NCBI RefSeq assembly: GCF_019967995.1
Contig: NZ_CP065377.1
Location: forward strand, 1,922,001-1,986,000
Direction: 5' to 3'
Length of the DNA stretch: 64,000 bases
DNA from: Faecalibacterium prausnitzii
GTDB taxonomy: Bacteria > Bacillota > Clostridia > Oscillospirales > Ruminococcaceae
Made by a program: the position numbers and the translations under genes
In this document: positions 50,681 to 59,178 of the stretch, one piece after another
How the letters are laid out: each line of letters starts with the position of its first letter
Position numbering within the stretch: the stretch's first letter is position 1
Notes under the pieces: model-generated
What the model saw: the letters and a program-made list of their open reading frames with translations, nothing else
Database searches by the model: none
Told to the model about the DNA's origin: nothing

Positions 50681-51805
50681 TTACATCATGAACTGATAGT
50701 ACACAAAGCCCCACAGCGCGATGCCGGCGCAGAGGATGGCCGTGAGCGGCGGCACCCAGCGGATGAGCGTTTCGGCCACGCCGTCGCGGGGCTCGGTCTG
50801 CTCTTCCTCTTCGGCATCCTCCGGCTCCGCCGGGCGAACGGTCTCCCGCCCTCTGGCCGGGATGACGCGGGTCCCCTCGTCGTCCGCATGGGCCGGGCTG
50901 GTTTTGCCGGGAAATGCCGCACGGGTGGAAGCATCCAGCACACGGGTGCTCTCTGCATCCGGCGCGTTCTCCAGCGGCGGCGCAAAGGAAGCAGGCCTGT
51001 CCACTTCCTCAGCCGAAGGCCGCAGGGTCGTGCGCGGCGGCATCACGCGGGTGGCCTCCGCATCCGGTTCTGTCCGGGGCGGCACACTGCCCACGATGCG
51101 GGTCGGCTCTTCCGGCGGGACCGGGGCAGCGCCCACAACGCGGGTGCGCTCGTCCGGCTCCGTCTGCACAGGCCGCACCGGCTCGGCGGCGGGCACAGGC
51201 TCCTTCTTTTCCGGCTGCAACAGGGTGTTCAATGCGTTTTGCAGCAGGATGCGGTCGCAGCCGCACTCGGTGCAGTAAACGGTGTCTTCTTCCTTCGGGT
51301 GGAAGGAACCGCAGGCGCAGTACCAACCGTTCTCGAAGACCTGGGGCATATACTTGAGGCCCTGACGGTTCATCCGGGCTTCCAGCGCCTTTTGCAGCTC
51401 CGGACTCAGGCGGCGCGGGGCGGGCAGGCGGACGCGCTTGATGGCGTCCAGATGCACGACCTTTTTGCCGCTGTAAACATTTCGGAGAGACACATCCACG
51501 CTGGTGATGGCCTTCTGGGTCACGAACACCGCATCGTCCATGCCGAAGCTCTCGCCGGGCTTGACCTCGATGTCGCGGTACTCGAACTGGTCCTCACAGA
51601 GGATGACGCCATCCACGCCCTTGCACTTGAAATGGATCTCCAGTGCGGTCAGGGTCACGCGGGAAATGTTCTTAAAGGTCAGGCAGACCGCATGGTCGCC
51701 GCTGGCCTCGCCCTTGAGCAGCTCCACGCAGACGAACTGCACCGGGCTGCCGGGAGTGTAGTAATTCGCTCTTGTCCGTGCGACCGGATCAAAATTTTCC
51801 TCCAC
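50681..51805 (-). CDS. Membrane-anchored zinc-ribbon protein with five E-x-T-R-[VI] motifs
   Basis: A 374-residue protein of unrecognised family. Residues 1-135 form a beta-rich domain (FVCVELLKGEASGDHAVCLTF). A zinc ribbon follows with C163/C165 and C178/C181 (WYCACGSF and YCTECGCD). Residues 200-345 are acidic, Pro-rich and disordered-looking, and hold five copies of E-x-T-R-[VI] with a hydrophobic residue next (threonines 221, 235, 252, 287 and 312). One membrane helix ends the protein (about 350-370). It lies 21 bp after ftsH and so probably shares the rplI-ftsH transcript. The motif suits phosphothreonine docking to FHA domains; this is inference. Confidence 0.8.
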   Translation of the reverse strand: MEENFDPVARTRANYYTPGSPVQFVCVELLKGEASGDHAVCLTFKNISRVTLTALEIHFKCKGVDGVILCEDQFEYRDIEVKPGESFGMDDAVFVTQKAITSVDVSLRNVYSGKKVVHLDAIKRVRLPAPRRLSPELQKALEARMNRQGLKYMPQVFENGWYCACGSFHPKEEDTVYCTECGCDRILLQNALNTLLQPEKKEPVPAAEPVRPVQTEPDERTRVVGAAPVPPEEPTRIVGSVPPRTEPDAEATRVMPPRTTLRPSAEEVDRPASFAPPLENAPDAESTRVLDASTRAAFPGKTSPAHADDEGTRVIPARGRETVRPAEPEDAEEEEQTEPRDGVAETLIRWVPPLTAILCAGIALWGFVYYQFMM

Positions 51806-51826
51806 AACACTCGCTCCCTTCGTGGT

Positions 51827-53962
51827 TTATTCTTCGCTCGTCGGAGCATCCTGCTCCGGGATGAATGCTTCACCGAGCTGGGCATTCTCGGCCTGCTCGG
51901 CAGGTTCTGCCGGTTCGGCCGGCTCAGCAGGCTCCACCGGGGCCGTCTCGACCGGAGCCGATGCCTCCGCCTTGGGTTCGTCCCCGTCACGCGGGGACAG
52001 CTTGCCGCCCGCCATCACGGTATTGAACTCCTGCTCGTTGAGCTTTTCACGCTCCATCAGGGCCTGTGCCAGTGCATGCAGCTGGTCGATGTGCTCGGTC
52101 AGGGTGCGGCGGCAGGTCTCGTAGGCCTCGTCGATGATATCGCGCATCTCGCTGTCGATCTCGGCGGCAGTCGTCTCGCTGTAGCCTTTGCCCTGGCCGA
52201 AGTCGCGGCCCAGGAAGGTCTCCTCCTGCGAGGTGCCGTAGACCACCGGGCCAAGCCGCTCGGAGAAGCCGTACTTGGTGATCATCTGGCGGGCGATGTT
52301 GGTGGCCTGCTGCAGGTCGTTGGAGGCACCGGTGGAGATGTCCTCCAAAATCAGCTGCTCAGCCACACGGCCGCCCAGGCTGGACACGATGTCCTCGAAC
52401 ATTTCGCCCTTGGTCACGTAGCTGCGGTCCTTTTCGGGCAGATACATGGTGTAGCCGCCTGCCTGACCGCGCGGGATGATGGTGATCTCATGCACACGGG
52501 GGTGGTGCTTGCAGTAGAAACCCGCCACCGCGTGGCCTGCCTCGTGGTAGGCCGTGAGCTTTTTCTCTTCGGGGGTCACGACGCGGCTCTTCTTTTCAGG
52601 GCCTGCCATGACCTTCATGGATGCCTCCTCGATATCCTCCATCGTAATGGCCTTGCGGCTCCGGCGGGCTGCCAGCAGCGCGGCCTCGTTGACGAGGTTT
52701 TCGAGGTCTGCACCGGCAAAACCGGCGGTGCGCTGGGCAATGACCTTCAGCGACACATCCGGGGCCAGAGGCTTGTTCTTGGTGTGGACCTTCAGGATCT
52801 CTTCACGGCCCTTGACGTCCGGCAGGCCGACATAGACCTGACGGTCGAAGCGGCCGGGGCGGAGCAGCGCCTTATCAAGGATGTCGGCACGGTTGGTAGC
52901 CGCCATTACGATGACGCCGTCGTTGGCCTCAAAACCGTCCATCTCGACCAGCAGCTGATTCAGGGTCTGCTCGCGTTCATCGTGGCCGCCGCCCAGGCCG
53001 GCGCCGCGCTGGCGGCCGACCGCGTCGATCTCGTCGATGAAGATGATGCAGGGCATGGTCTTCTTGGCCTTGTCGAACAGGTCGCGCACGCGGGAAGCGC
53101 CGACGCCGACGTACATCTCCACGAAATCCGAGCCGGAGATGGAGTAGAACGGCACACCGGCCTCACCGGCACAGGCGCGGGCCAGCAGGGTCTTGCCGGT
53201 ACCCGGAGGGCCCACGAGCAGGACGCCGTGGGGGATGCGGGCACCGAGGGAGTTGAACTTGTCCGGGCTCTTGAGGAACTCGACGACTTCCTTCAGCTCT
53301 TCCTTCTCCTCGTCCTCACCGGCCACATCAGCGAAGGTCGCGGTCTTCTTGTTCTCATGCTCATCCTTGACCTTGGCTTTGCCGACGTTCATGATGCCGC
53401 CGCCACCGGCACCGCCCCGCATCATGGAGAAGAGCAGGAAACCGGTGCAGCCCAGCATCCCCAGATAGAACAGGATCTCCATCCAGGGGATGGTCTCCTT
53501 GAGGGTGGTGTAGTCGTAGGTCATCGGTGCGTCGGGGTTCGCCGCATCGTAGGAAGCGATATATTTGTCCACGTTCTCAATGAAAACGTAGGCATAGGGC
53601 AGTTTGTAACGGACGGTCACAGTGCCGTCGTCGTTCTTCACCGCGCCGACGGAAGCCGCCGAGGAGGGGGAGAACATCCCGCTGAGCAGGCCGCCGGCAG
53701 CCTGCGTGGTGCCGGCCGCGGACGAGGTGTCCGGCAGGGCCAGGTCACCCTCCTTCAGCGTCAGGGTGATGATGCTGGTGTTCCGGTCCAGCGTGAAGTC
53801 CGTGACCTGATTGTGCTCAAAGTAATGCACCACGGTGGAGTAGCTCATGGTCGAGCCGCTCGTGCTGCTGCCGCTGGTGCCCAGCACCGACCAGATCATC
53901 AGCACAGCCGCCAGAGCCAGCGCCAGGATCAGGGGGTTAAAGCGAGGTCGTTTCGGTTGCAA
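51827..53962 (-). CDS. ftsH: ATP-dependent zinc metalloprotease FtsH
   Basis: A 711-residue membrane AAA+ protease. Two membrane helices (about 10-28 and 150-170) flank an extracytoplasmic domain. The AAA domain has Walker [15 protein letters not shown], Walker [12 protein letters not shown] and the second region of homology [20 protein letters not shown]. The zinc protease site is [11 protein letters not shown] (HEAGH). The C-terminal tail is long, acidic and contains repeated [10 protein letters not shown]. It degrades unstable membrane and cytosolic proteins. hpt lies directly upstream, as in Bacillus. Confidence 0.97.
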   Translation of the reverse strand: MQPKRPRFNPLILALALAAVLMIWSVLGTSGSSTSGSTMSYSTVVHYFEHNQVTDFTLDRNTSIITLTLKEGDLALPDTSSAAGTTQAAGGLLSGMFSPSSAASVGAVKNDDGTVTVRYKLPYAYVFIENVDKYIASYDAANPDAPMTYDYTTLKETIPWMEILFYLGMLGCTGFLLFSMMRGGAGGGGIMNVGKAKVKDEHENKKTATFADVAGEDEEKEELKEVVEFLKSPDKFNSLGARIPHGVLLVGPPGTGKTLLARACAGEAGVPFYSISGSDFVEMYVGVGASRVRDLFDKAKKTMPCIIFIDEIDAVGRQRGAGLGGGHDEREQTLNQLLVEMDGFEANDGVIVMAATNRADILDKALLRPGRFDRQVYVGLPDVKGREEILKVHTKNKPLAPDVSLKVIAQRTAGFAGADLENLVNEAALLAARRSRKAITMEDIEEASMKVMAGPEKKSRVVTPEEKKLTAYHEAGHAVAGFYCKHHPRVHEITIIPRGQAGGYTMYLPEKDRSYVTKGEMFEDIVSSLGGRVAEQLILEDISTGASNDLQQATNIARQMITKYGFSERLGPVVYGTSQEETFLGRDFGQGKGYSETTAAEIDSEMRDIIDEAYETCRRTLTEHIDQLHALAQALMEREKLNEQEFNTVMAGGKLSPRDGDEPKAEASAPVETAPVEPAEPAEPAEPAEQAENAQLGEAFIPEQDAPTSEE

Positions 53963-53990
53963 AAGGGATCAACTCCAGTTCTATTCTTAC

Positions 53991-54539
53991 TTATTTTTCG
54001 TAGACAGCGGGCTTGAGCACGCCGACATAGGGCAGATTGCGGTATTTCTCATCGTAGTCCAGGCCATAGCCCACCACGAACTCGTCCGGCACCTGATAGC
54101 CCTCGTAGTCGGGCTGGATGTCGGCCTTGCGGCGGCTGGGCTTGTCGAGGATGGTGCAGATCTTCACGGAGTTCGGATTGCGCATCTTGAGCATCGGCAC
54201 CAGGTTGGACAGGGTGACGCCGGTGTCGAGGATATCCTCCACGATCAGCACATCCTTGCCGGAGAGGTCGCCGTCCAGATCCTTGATGATCTTGACCAGG
54301 CCGCTGGAGGTGGTGTTGCTGCCGCCGTAGCTGGACACCACCATGAAGTCGATGCTGCACGGGATGCTCACCGCCCGCATCAGGTCGGCCATGAAGACCA
54401 CCGAGCCCTTCAGGATGGAGACGAGGACGAGGTTTTTGCCCTCGTAGTCTTTGCTGATCTGGGCGCCCAGTTCCGCGACCTTGGCCTTCAGCTGTTCTTC
54501 GCTGACCAGAACTTTCTCGATATCGTCGTGCATACTCAT
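53991..54539 (-). CDS. hpt: Hypoxanthine phosphoribosyltransferase
   Basis: A 182-residue purine salvage enzyme joining hypoxanthine or guanine to PRPP. The PRPP loop is [14 protein letters not shown] (about 100-113), and [14 protein letters not shown] and the C-terminal [20 protein letters not shown] are conserved. The tilS-hpt-ftsH order is a standard Firmicutes arrangement. The start overlaps tilS by 4 bp (ATGA). Hypoxanthine released by DeoD can be recovered here. Confidence 0.97.
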   Translation of the reverse strand: MSMHDDIEKVLVSEEQLKAKVAELGAQISKDYEGKNLVLVSILKGSVVFMADLMRAVSIPCSIDFMVVSSYGGSNTTSSGLVKIIKDLDGDLSGKDVLIVEDILDTGVTLSNLVPMLKMRNPNSVKICTILDKPSRRKADIQPDYEGYQVPDEFVVGYGLDYDEKYRNLPYVGVLKPAVYEK

Positions 54540-55990
54540 TGTTGTTCCTCCATTTTTTGCGCTTCCATCTGCAAGACGTTTTCACTGTCCGCCGTGGGAG
54601 CCAGCCCGTCGGCAAAGCCTGCACCGCAGACCCACACGACCTCGCTCCCCGCCGCAAGCAGCGGCAGACGGTCTCGTTCTTCGGGCGGGATGCCCGCTTC
54701 GTTCATCCATTTGCGCAGCTCTTTGCGGATGCCGCGTCCCGCCGGGCGGAACGTATCCCCCGGCTGGCGGCAGCGCAGCGTGAGCGCAGAATATAACATT
54801 ATTATTCTAGCATAATCTGCCTGATTTTTTAAGTCTTTTTTATGAACACCCTGTGTTTTTTCTTGAAAACCGCCCGGAATCTGCCGGGCGGCGAGCATCC
54901 AGCCCCCCGGAAGGGCGATCTCCAGCGGTCCTGCCGGGTCAAACGGCAGCGGGAGCACCGCAGCCGCCGGGTCCTCCGGAGCTGCCGCGGTGGGCATTTC
55001 CTCCATCCAGAGCACTCCGCCGCCCGCACAGAAGCGGACGCTTCCGGTCAGCTGGACGGCCCCGCTCCCCTGCTCCACCAGCGCGCAGAGCAGGCGGATG
55101 TATTTTTCCTCCGCGTCCCGCACCGGGGCCACCAGACTGTGCAGGGCAGCTTCCAGGATCAGCGGGTCGGCCTCCTGCAGCCCTTCCAGCCCCCAGACGG
55201 GCCGGCCGCTCTGCAGCGCATACCGTGCCCCCGCCGGGAGGGCGGGCGGCAGCAGGACTTCCGCGTCTTCCAGCAGCTCTTCCGCCCGCTGTGCAAAGTA
55301 GGCATCCGCGCGGGCGGCCTTTTCGCAGAAGCGGGCGAAATTTTCCTCCGCCGCCTCGTTCACCGAGCGCAGGGCCGGCAGCGCCGCGTGGCGCAGCCGG
55401 TTGCGGGCGTAGGCATCGGAGGCGTTCGTCTCGTCCGTCACCCAGCGTTGGCCGCATGCCGTGCAGACCTGCTCGGTCTCCGCGCGGGTCAGGCAGAGCA
55501 GCGGGCGGCAGAAACCAGGGCGGCTGGGCCGGATGCCCGCTGCGCCGTGGAGACCGGCCCCCCGCGCCAGCCGGAACAGCAGCGTCTCGGTCTGGTCAGT
55601 AGCAGTATGGGCGGTGGCGACCGCATCTATCCCACCGGCCCGCAGAGCATCGAAGCAGGCATAGCGGAGCTTCCGCGCCCAGTCCTCCCCCGGATGCGCC
55701 GGAACGGCAGCACCCACGTCAGCCGGATGGAACACGCGCAGCGGCACATTCAGCCGGGCGCATTCGGCGCGGACAAAGGCTTCGTCCCGGTCGGCGGGCT
55801 CTCCCCGCAGGCCGTGGTTCACATGGCAGGCCGTCAGCTCGTAGCCGAACACCGGCTGGATCCGCAGCAGCAGCCGAAGCAGCGCCATGCTGTCAGCCCC
55901 GCCCGAAACGGCGGCGCACAGCCGCTGCCCCGGCGCGAACAGCTTGTTTTCCTGCGCGAAGGCGCGCACTTTTTCCACGATCTCGTTCAT
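54536..55990 (-). CDS. tilS: tRNA(Ile)-lysidine synthase
   Basis: A 484-residue enzyme that converts C34 of the CAU anticodon of one tRNA-Ile to lysidine, needed to read AUA. The PP-loop is [17 protein letters not shown] (about 25-41), with HVNHGLRG and [31 protein letters not shown] and the C-terminal TilS domain ([15 protein letters not shown]) complete the family pattern. The ATG at 55990 overlaps the dnaB stop codon by one base (TGATG). Codons are GC-rich throughout. Confidence 0.95.
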   Translation of the reverse strand: MNEIVEKVRAFAQENKLFAPGQRLCAAVSGGADSMALLRLLLRIQPVFGYELTACHVNHGLRGEPADRDEAFVRAECARLNVPLRVFHPADVGAAVPAHPGEDWARKLRYACFDALRAGGIDAVATAHTATDQTETLLFRLARGAGLHGAAGIRPSRPGFCRPLLCLTRAETEQVCTACGQRWVTDETNASDAYARNRLRHAALPALRSVNEAAEENFARFCEKAARADAYFAQRAEELLEDAEVLLPPALPAGARYALQSGRPVWGLEGLQEADPLILEAALHSLVAPVRDAEEKYIRLLCALVEQGSGAVQLTGSVRFCAGGGVLWMEEMPTAAAPEDPAAAVLPLPFDPAGPLEIALPGGWMLAARQIPGGFQEKTQGVHKKDLKNQADYARIIMLYSALTLRCRQPGDTFRPAGRGIRKELRKWMNEAGIPPEERDRLPLLAAGSEVVWVCGAGFADGLAPTADSENVLQMEAQKMEEQQ

Positions 55991-57390
55991 CAGCGTTTGA
56001 AATCCACATCCATAAAGCGGGTATGTGCGCCATCCCAGCCCAGCGGCACCGTGCTGGTCTCGCCGTGGCGGTTCTTGGCCACGATGCACTCGGCGGTGTC
56101 GGCGTCCACCTCGCCGCCGTCGGGATTCTGGCTGGCGTAATAGGAATCGCGGTAGAGGAACAGGACGCAGTCGGCATCCTGCTCGATGGAACCGGAGTCA
56201 CGCAGGTCAGACAGCTGCGGCCGGTGGCTGGAATTGTTGCCCTGCTTTTCCACCGCACGGGACAGCTGCGACAGCGCGATGATGGGCACGTTCATCTCTT
56301 TGGCCATGATCTTGAGGTTCCGGGTGATGGAGCTGATCTCCTGCACACGGTTCTCGGTGCGCTGGCCGGTGGTCATCAGCTGCAGATAGTCGATGACGAT
56401 GAGCCCGACGTTCGGGCGGGTGGGGTCCTGATTGACCCGGCGGATCTTCGCCTTCATCTCGGTGATGGTGATGCCGGACGTGTCGTCCATATAGATGGGC
56501 GCATCGTGGAGCTTCTCGGTCGCCATGGCCAGATACTCCCAGTCCTCGGCGCGGAGGGCACCGGTGCGGAACGCCTGGCTGTCGATGCCCGCTTCCGCCG
56601 AGAGGATGCGGTTGGTCAGCTGCTCCTTGGTCATTTCGAGGCTGAAGATGGCCACCGGTACCTTCTGCTGCATGGCCACGCGGGTGGCGATGTTCAGTGC
56701 AAAGCTGGTCTTGCCCATGCCGGGGCGGGCAGCCAGGATGACGAGGTCGCCGCGGCCCAGGCCGGTCAGGACGGTATCCAGCAGGCGGAACCCGGTGGGG
56801 ATGCCCTTGTATTTGTCGGCATCGGGGCCGCTGATCTTCTGCAGGTTGGTCAGTGTTTCCACCATGCTGGAAGAAAGCGGCGTCAGTGCGCTGGAATCCC
56901 GCCCGGAGCGGATTTCGTAGATGCGCTGTTCGGCGTTTTCCAGCAGCAGGTCCGCGTCCGGTTCATCGCCCGCATCCTGCAAGATATCCTTCGCCACCCC
57001 CATCAGCTGGCGGACCAGATATTTTTCCTGCACGATCTGGGCATAGGCCTTGACGTTTGAGATGCTGGGCACCGTCTCGGCCAGACCGGTCAGGTAGACT
57101 TTTGCCTCGTCCGCGCTGGGGAAGACGCCGTCCGAGATGACTGCGTCCAGCAGGGTGACGAAGTCGATGGTCTGGTCGCTCGTGAAGAGCCGCAGCATCT
57201 CGGAATAGATCTGTGCATTCTGGCGGGTGTAGAACATCTCCGGCCGGATGATTTCGACCAGGTCGGTCAGGGTATCCGGCTTGAGCAGCACCGCGCCCAG
57301 CACACTCTGTTCGGCCTGCATGTTGTAGGGCAGGTTGATGCCCACGCTCTCCAGATTCAGTTCATTGGTATAATGTCGTTCGTTCGGCAT
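55990..57390 (-). CDS. dnaB: Replicative DNA helicase
   Basis: A 466-residue hexameric helicase that unwinds DNA at the replication fork. The N-terminal helical domain (NMQAEQSVLGAVLLKPDTL; about 22-130) binds primase. The RecA-like domain has Walker A LAARPGMGKTSFAL (about 213-226), FSLEMTKEQL and Walker B VIDYLQLM. LSQLSRAVE and LSDLRDSGSIEQDADCV are conserved. It follows rplI, as in many Firmicutes, but a hairpin terminator between them must be read through or attenuates transcription. Confidence 0.97.
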   Translation of the reverse strand: MPNERHYTNELNLESVGINLPYNMQAEQSVLGAVLLKPDTLTDLVEIIRPEMFYTRQNAQIYSEMLRLFTSDQTIDFVTLLDAVISDGVFPSADEAKVYLTGLAETVPSISNVKAYAQIVQEKYLVRQLMGVAKDILQDAGDEPDADLLLENAEQRIYEIRSGRDSSALTPLSSSMVETLTNLQKISGPDADKYKGIPTGFRLLDTVLTGLGRGDLVILAARPGMGKTSFALNIATRVAMQQKVPVAIFSLEMTKEQLTNRILSAEAGIDSQAFRTGALRAEDWEYLAMATEKLHDAPIYMDDTSGITITEMKAKIRRVNQDPTRPNVGLIVIDYLQLMTTGQRTENRVQEISSITRNLKIMAKEMNVPIIALSQLSRAVEKQGNNSSHRPQLSDLRDSGSIEQDADCVLFLYRDSYYASQNPDGGEVDADTAECIVAKNRHGETSTVPLGWDGAHTRFMDVDFKR

Positions 57391-57420
57391 GGTATCGTTT
57401 TCCTCTCAGAAACCCAAAAA

Positions 57421-57444
57421 GCGCCCCCTGCACTGAGGGGGCGC
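57421..57444 (-). terminator. Terminator/attenuator between rplI and dnaB
   Basis: GCGCCCCCT and AGGGGGCGC form a perfect 9-bp stem with a minus-strand TTTTTGGGTTT tract. It should keep dnaB expression below that of rplI. Confidence 0.8.
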
Positions 57445-57461
57445 TGACAGGCATTTTGGAA

Positions 57462-57917
57462 TCAGGCCTGCTCCACTTCCACCATGATCTTGAAGGAAGC
57501 CACGACACCGACATGCAGACGCACCTTGGCGTTGAACACGCCTGCGTCCTTGATGTCCTTGGTCTCCAGCTCGATCTTCTTCTTGTCGATGGGAGCACCG
57601 GCCAGCTGGGTCAGAGCCTCGGCAACTTCCTTGCCGGTGACCTTGCCGTGCAGGCGGCCGGATGCGCCGCCCTTGGCCTTGATGGTCACGGTCTTGCCGT
57701 TGATCTTCGCCGCCAGAGCCTGGGCAGCAGCCACCGTCTCGGCCTCGTGGAAATCCGCAGCAGCCTCCTTGCCGCGTGCGATATTCACCGCGCTGGCGTC
57801 GGCCACAGCGGCCAGTTTGCGCGGGAACAGAAAGTTGCGGGCGTAGCCGTCGGAGACCTCATGGATCTCGTCCTTCTTGCCAATGCCTTTGACGTCCTGC
57901 TTCAGAATCACTTTCAT
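57462..57917 (-). CDS. rplI: Ribosomal protein L9
   Basis: A 151-residue large-subunit protein. [18 protein letters not shown] opens the N-terminal domain, followed by the L9 signature [16 protein letters not shown] (about 26-41). A connecting helix and the C-terminal domain ([16 protein letters not shown]) follow. The ATG at 57917 has GAGGG about 9 nt upstream; an in-frame start five codons earlier is less likely. It leads the rplI-dnaB-tilS-hpt-ftsH operon behind a strong promoter. Confidence 0.97.
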   Translation of the reverse strand: MKVILKQDVKGIGKKDEIHEVSDGYARNFLFPRKLAAVADASAVNIARGKEAAADFHEAETVAAAQALAAKINGKTVTIKAKGGASGRLHGKVTGKEVAEALTQLAGAPIDKKKIELETKDIKDAGVFNAKVRLHVGVVASFKIMVEVEQA

Positions 57918-57970
57918 GATAGTATCCCTCACTTCTCACCGGAAAAACCGGTGCCGTTCTTGTAAGTTCT

Positions 57971-57999
57971 AGTATACAGCAATTGACCGCTTCCGTCAA
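57971..57999 (-). promoter_or_regulatory. Strong sigma-A promoter for rplI and the dnaB-ftsH genes
   Basis: Minus-strand TTGACG, 17 bp, TATACT. The leader of about 45 nt includes a CACCGG/CCGGTG hairpin just before the ribosome-binding site. Confidence 0.8.
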
Positions 58000-58056
58000 C
58001 TTGATATCCGACCGCATCGCCGGGTGCTTTTCCCTCATACAGCCGGGAACCTGCTG

Positions 58057-59160
58057 TTATGCCAGTTCGTTTTTCGCCACCGACAGTGCCACCTCGATGA
58101 CCTTGTCCATATCGTAGTACTTGTACTCGCCCAGACGGCCGCCGAAGATGACCCCCGGCTCGGCATCGGCCAATTTCTTGTATGCAGCGTAGAGCGCACC
58201 GTTCTTCTCGTCGTTGACGGGGTAGTACGGCTCATCGCCTTTCTTCCACTCGGCGCTGTACTCGCGGCTGATGACCGTTTTGGGCTGGGTGCCGAACTCA
58301 AAGTGCTTATGCTCGATGATGCGGGTGTAGGGGGTCTCGGCGTCGGTGTAGTTCACGACGGCGTTGCCCTGATAGTTGTCGGTGTCCAGCACCTCGGTCT
58401 CGAACCGGACGCTGCGATACTGCAATGCGCCCAGCTGGTAGCCGAAGTAGGCATCGACGGGGCCGGTGTAGACGACCTTCTCCGCCAGCTTGTCCAGAGA
58501 CGCCTTCTCGGCCAGATAGTCCACGTTCAGGCGGACTTCCACGCCGTCCAGCATCTTTTCCACCAGAGCGGTATAGCCGCCGTTGGGGATGCCCTGATAC
58601 AGCGCGTTGAAATAGTTGTTGTCGTAGGTAAAGCGGACGGGCAGGCGCTTGATGATGAACGCAGGCAGCTCGGTACAGGGGCGGCCCCACTGCTTGCCGG
58701 TGTAGCCCTTGACCAGCTTCTCGTAGATGTCGGTGCCCACCAGACTGATGGCCTGCTCTTCCAGATTCTTCGGCTCGGTGATGCCTGCTTCGGCCTTCTG
58801 CTGCTCGATCTTGGCCCTGGCCTCAGCCGGCGTGACCACGCCCCACATCTTGTTGAAGGTGTTCATGTTGAAGGGCATGTTGTAGATCTCGCCGTGGTAG
58901 TTGGCCACCGGGCTGTTGGTGTAGCGGTTGAACTCCGCAAACTGGTTCACATACTGCCACACGGCCTTGTTGTTGGTGTGGAAGATATGGGCGCCGTAGC
59001 GGTGCACGTTGATGCCCTCCACCGGCTCGGTGTAGATGTTGCCTGCGATATGGCCGCGCTTGTCGATGACGAGGCAGCGCTTGCCGGCCTTCTTCGCCTC
59101 GTGGGCAAACACCGCGCCGTACAGACCGGCACCCACGATGAGATAATCATACTGCTTCAT
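58057..59160 (-). CDS. glf: UDP-galactopyranose mutase
   Basis: A 367-residue flavoenzyme that interconverts UDP-galactopyranose and UDP-galactofuranose, the donor for galactofuranose-containing surface glycans. The FAD site YDYLIVGAGLYGAVFAHEA and LVIDKRGHIAGN, then YGAHIFHTNNKAVWQYV, are diagnostic. NMPFNMNTFNKMWG and the C-terminal GGRLGEYKYYDMDKVI complete the pattern. It starts 18 bp after gdpP, placing a surface-sugar gene inside a group (rnj-gdpP-rplI-dnaB) that is otherwise informational. Confidence 0.97.
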   Translation of the reverse strand: MKQYDYLIVGAGLYGAVFAHEAKKAGKRCLVIDKRGHIAGNIYTEPVEGINVHRYGAHIFHTNNKAVWQYVNQFAEFNRYTNSPVANYHGEIYNMPFNMNTFNKMWGVVTPAEARAKIEQQKAEAGITEPKNLEEQAISLVGTDIYEKLVKGYTGKQWGRPCTELPAFIIKRLPVRFTYDNNYFNALYQGIPNGGYTALVEKMLDGVEVRLNVDYLAEKASLDKLAEKVVYTGPVDAYFGYQLGALQYRSVRFETEVLDTDNYQGNAVVNYTDAETPYTRIIEHKHFEFGTQPKTVISREYSAEWKKGDEPYYPVNDEKNGALYAAYKKLADAEPGVIFGGRLGEYKYYDMDKVIEVALSVAKNELA

Positions 59161-59178
59161 GGGAAGATTCCCCTTTCC

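Noticed and set aside
50888..54016. A 1042-codon open frame on the plus strand
   Set aside because: Antisense to ftsH and the E-x-T-R-[VI] repeat protein; no promoter or ribosome-binding site and no protein-like domains.
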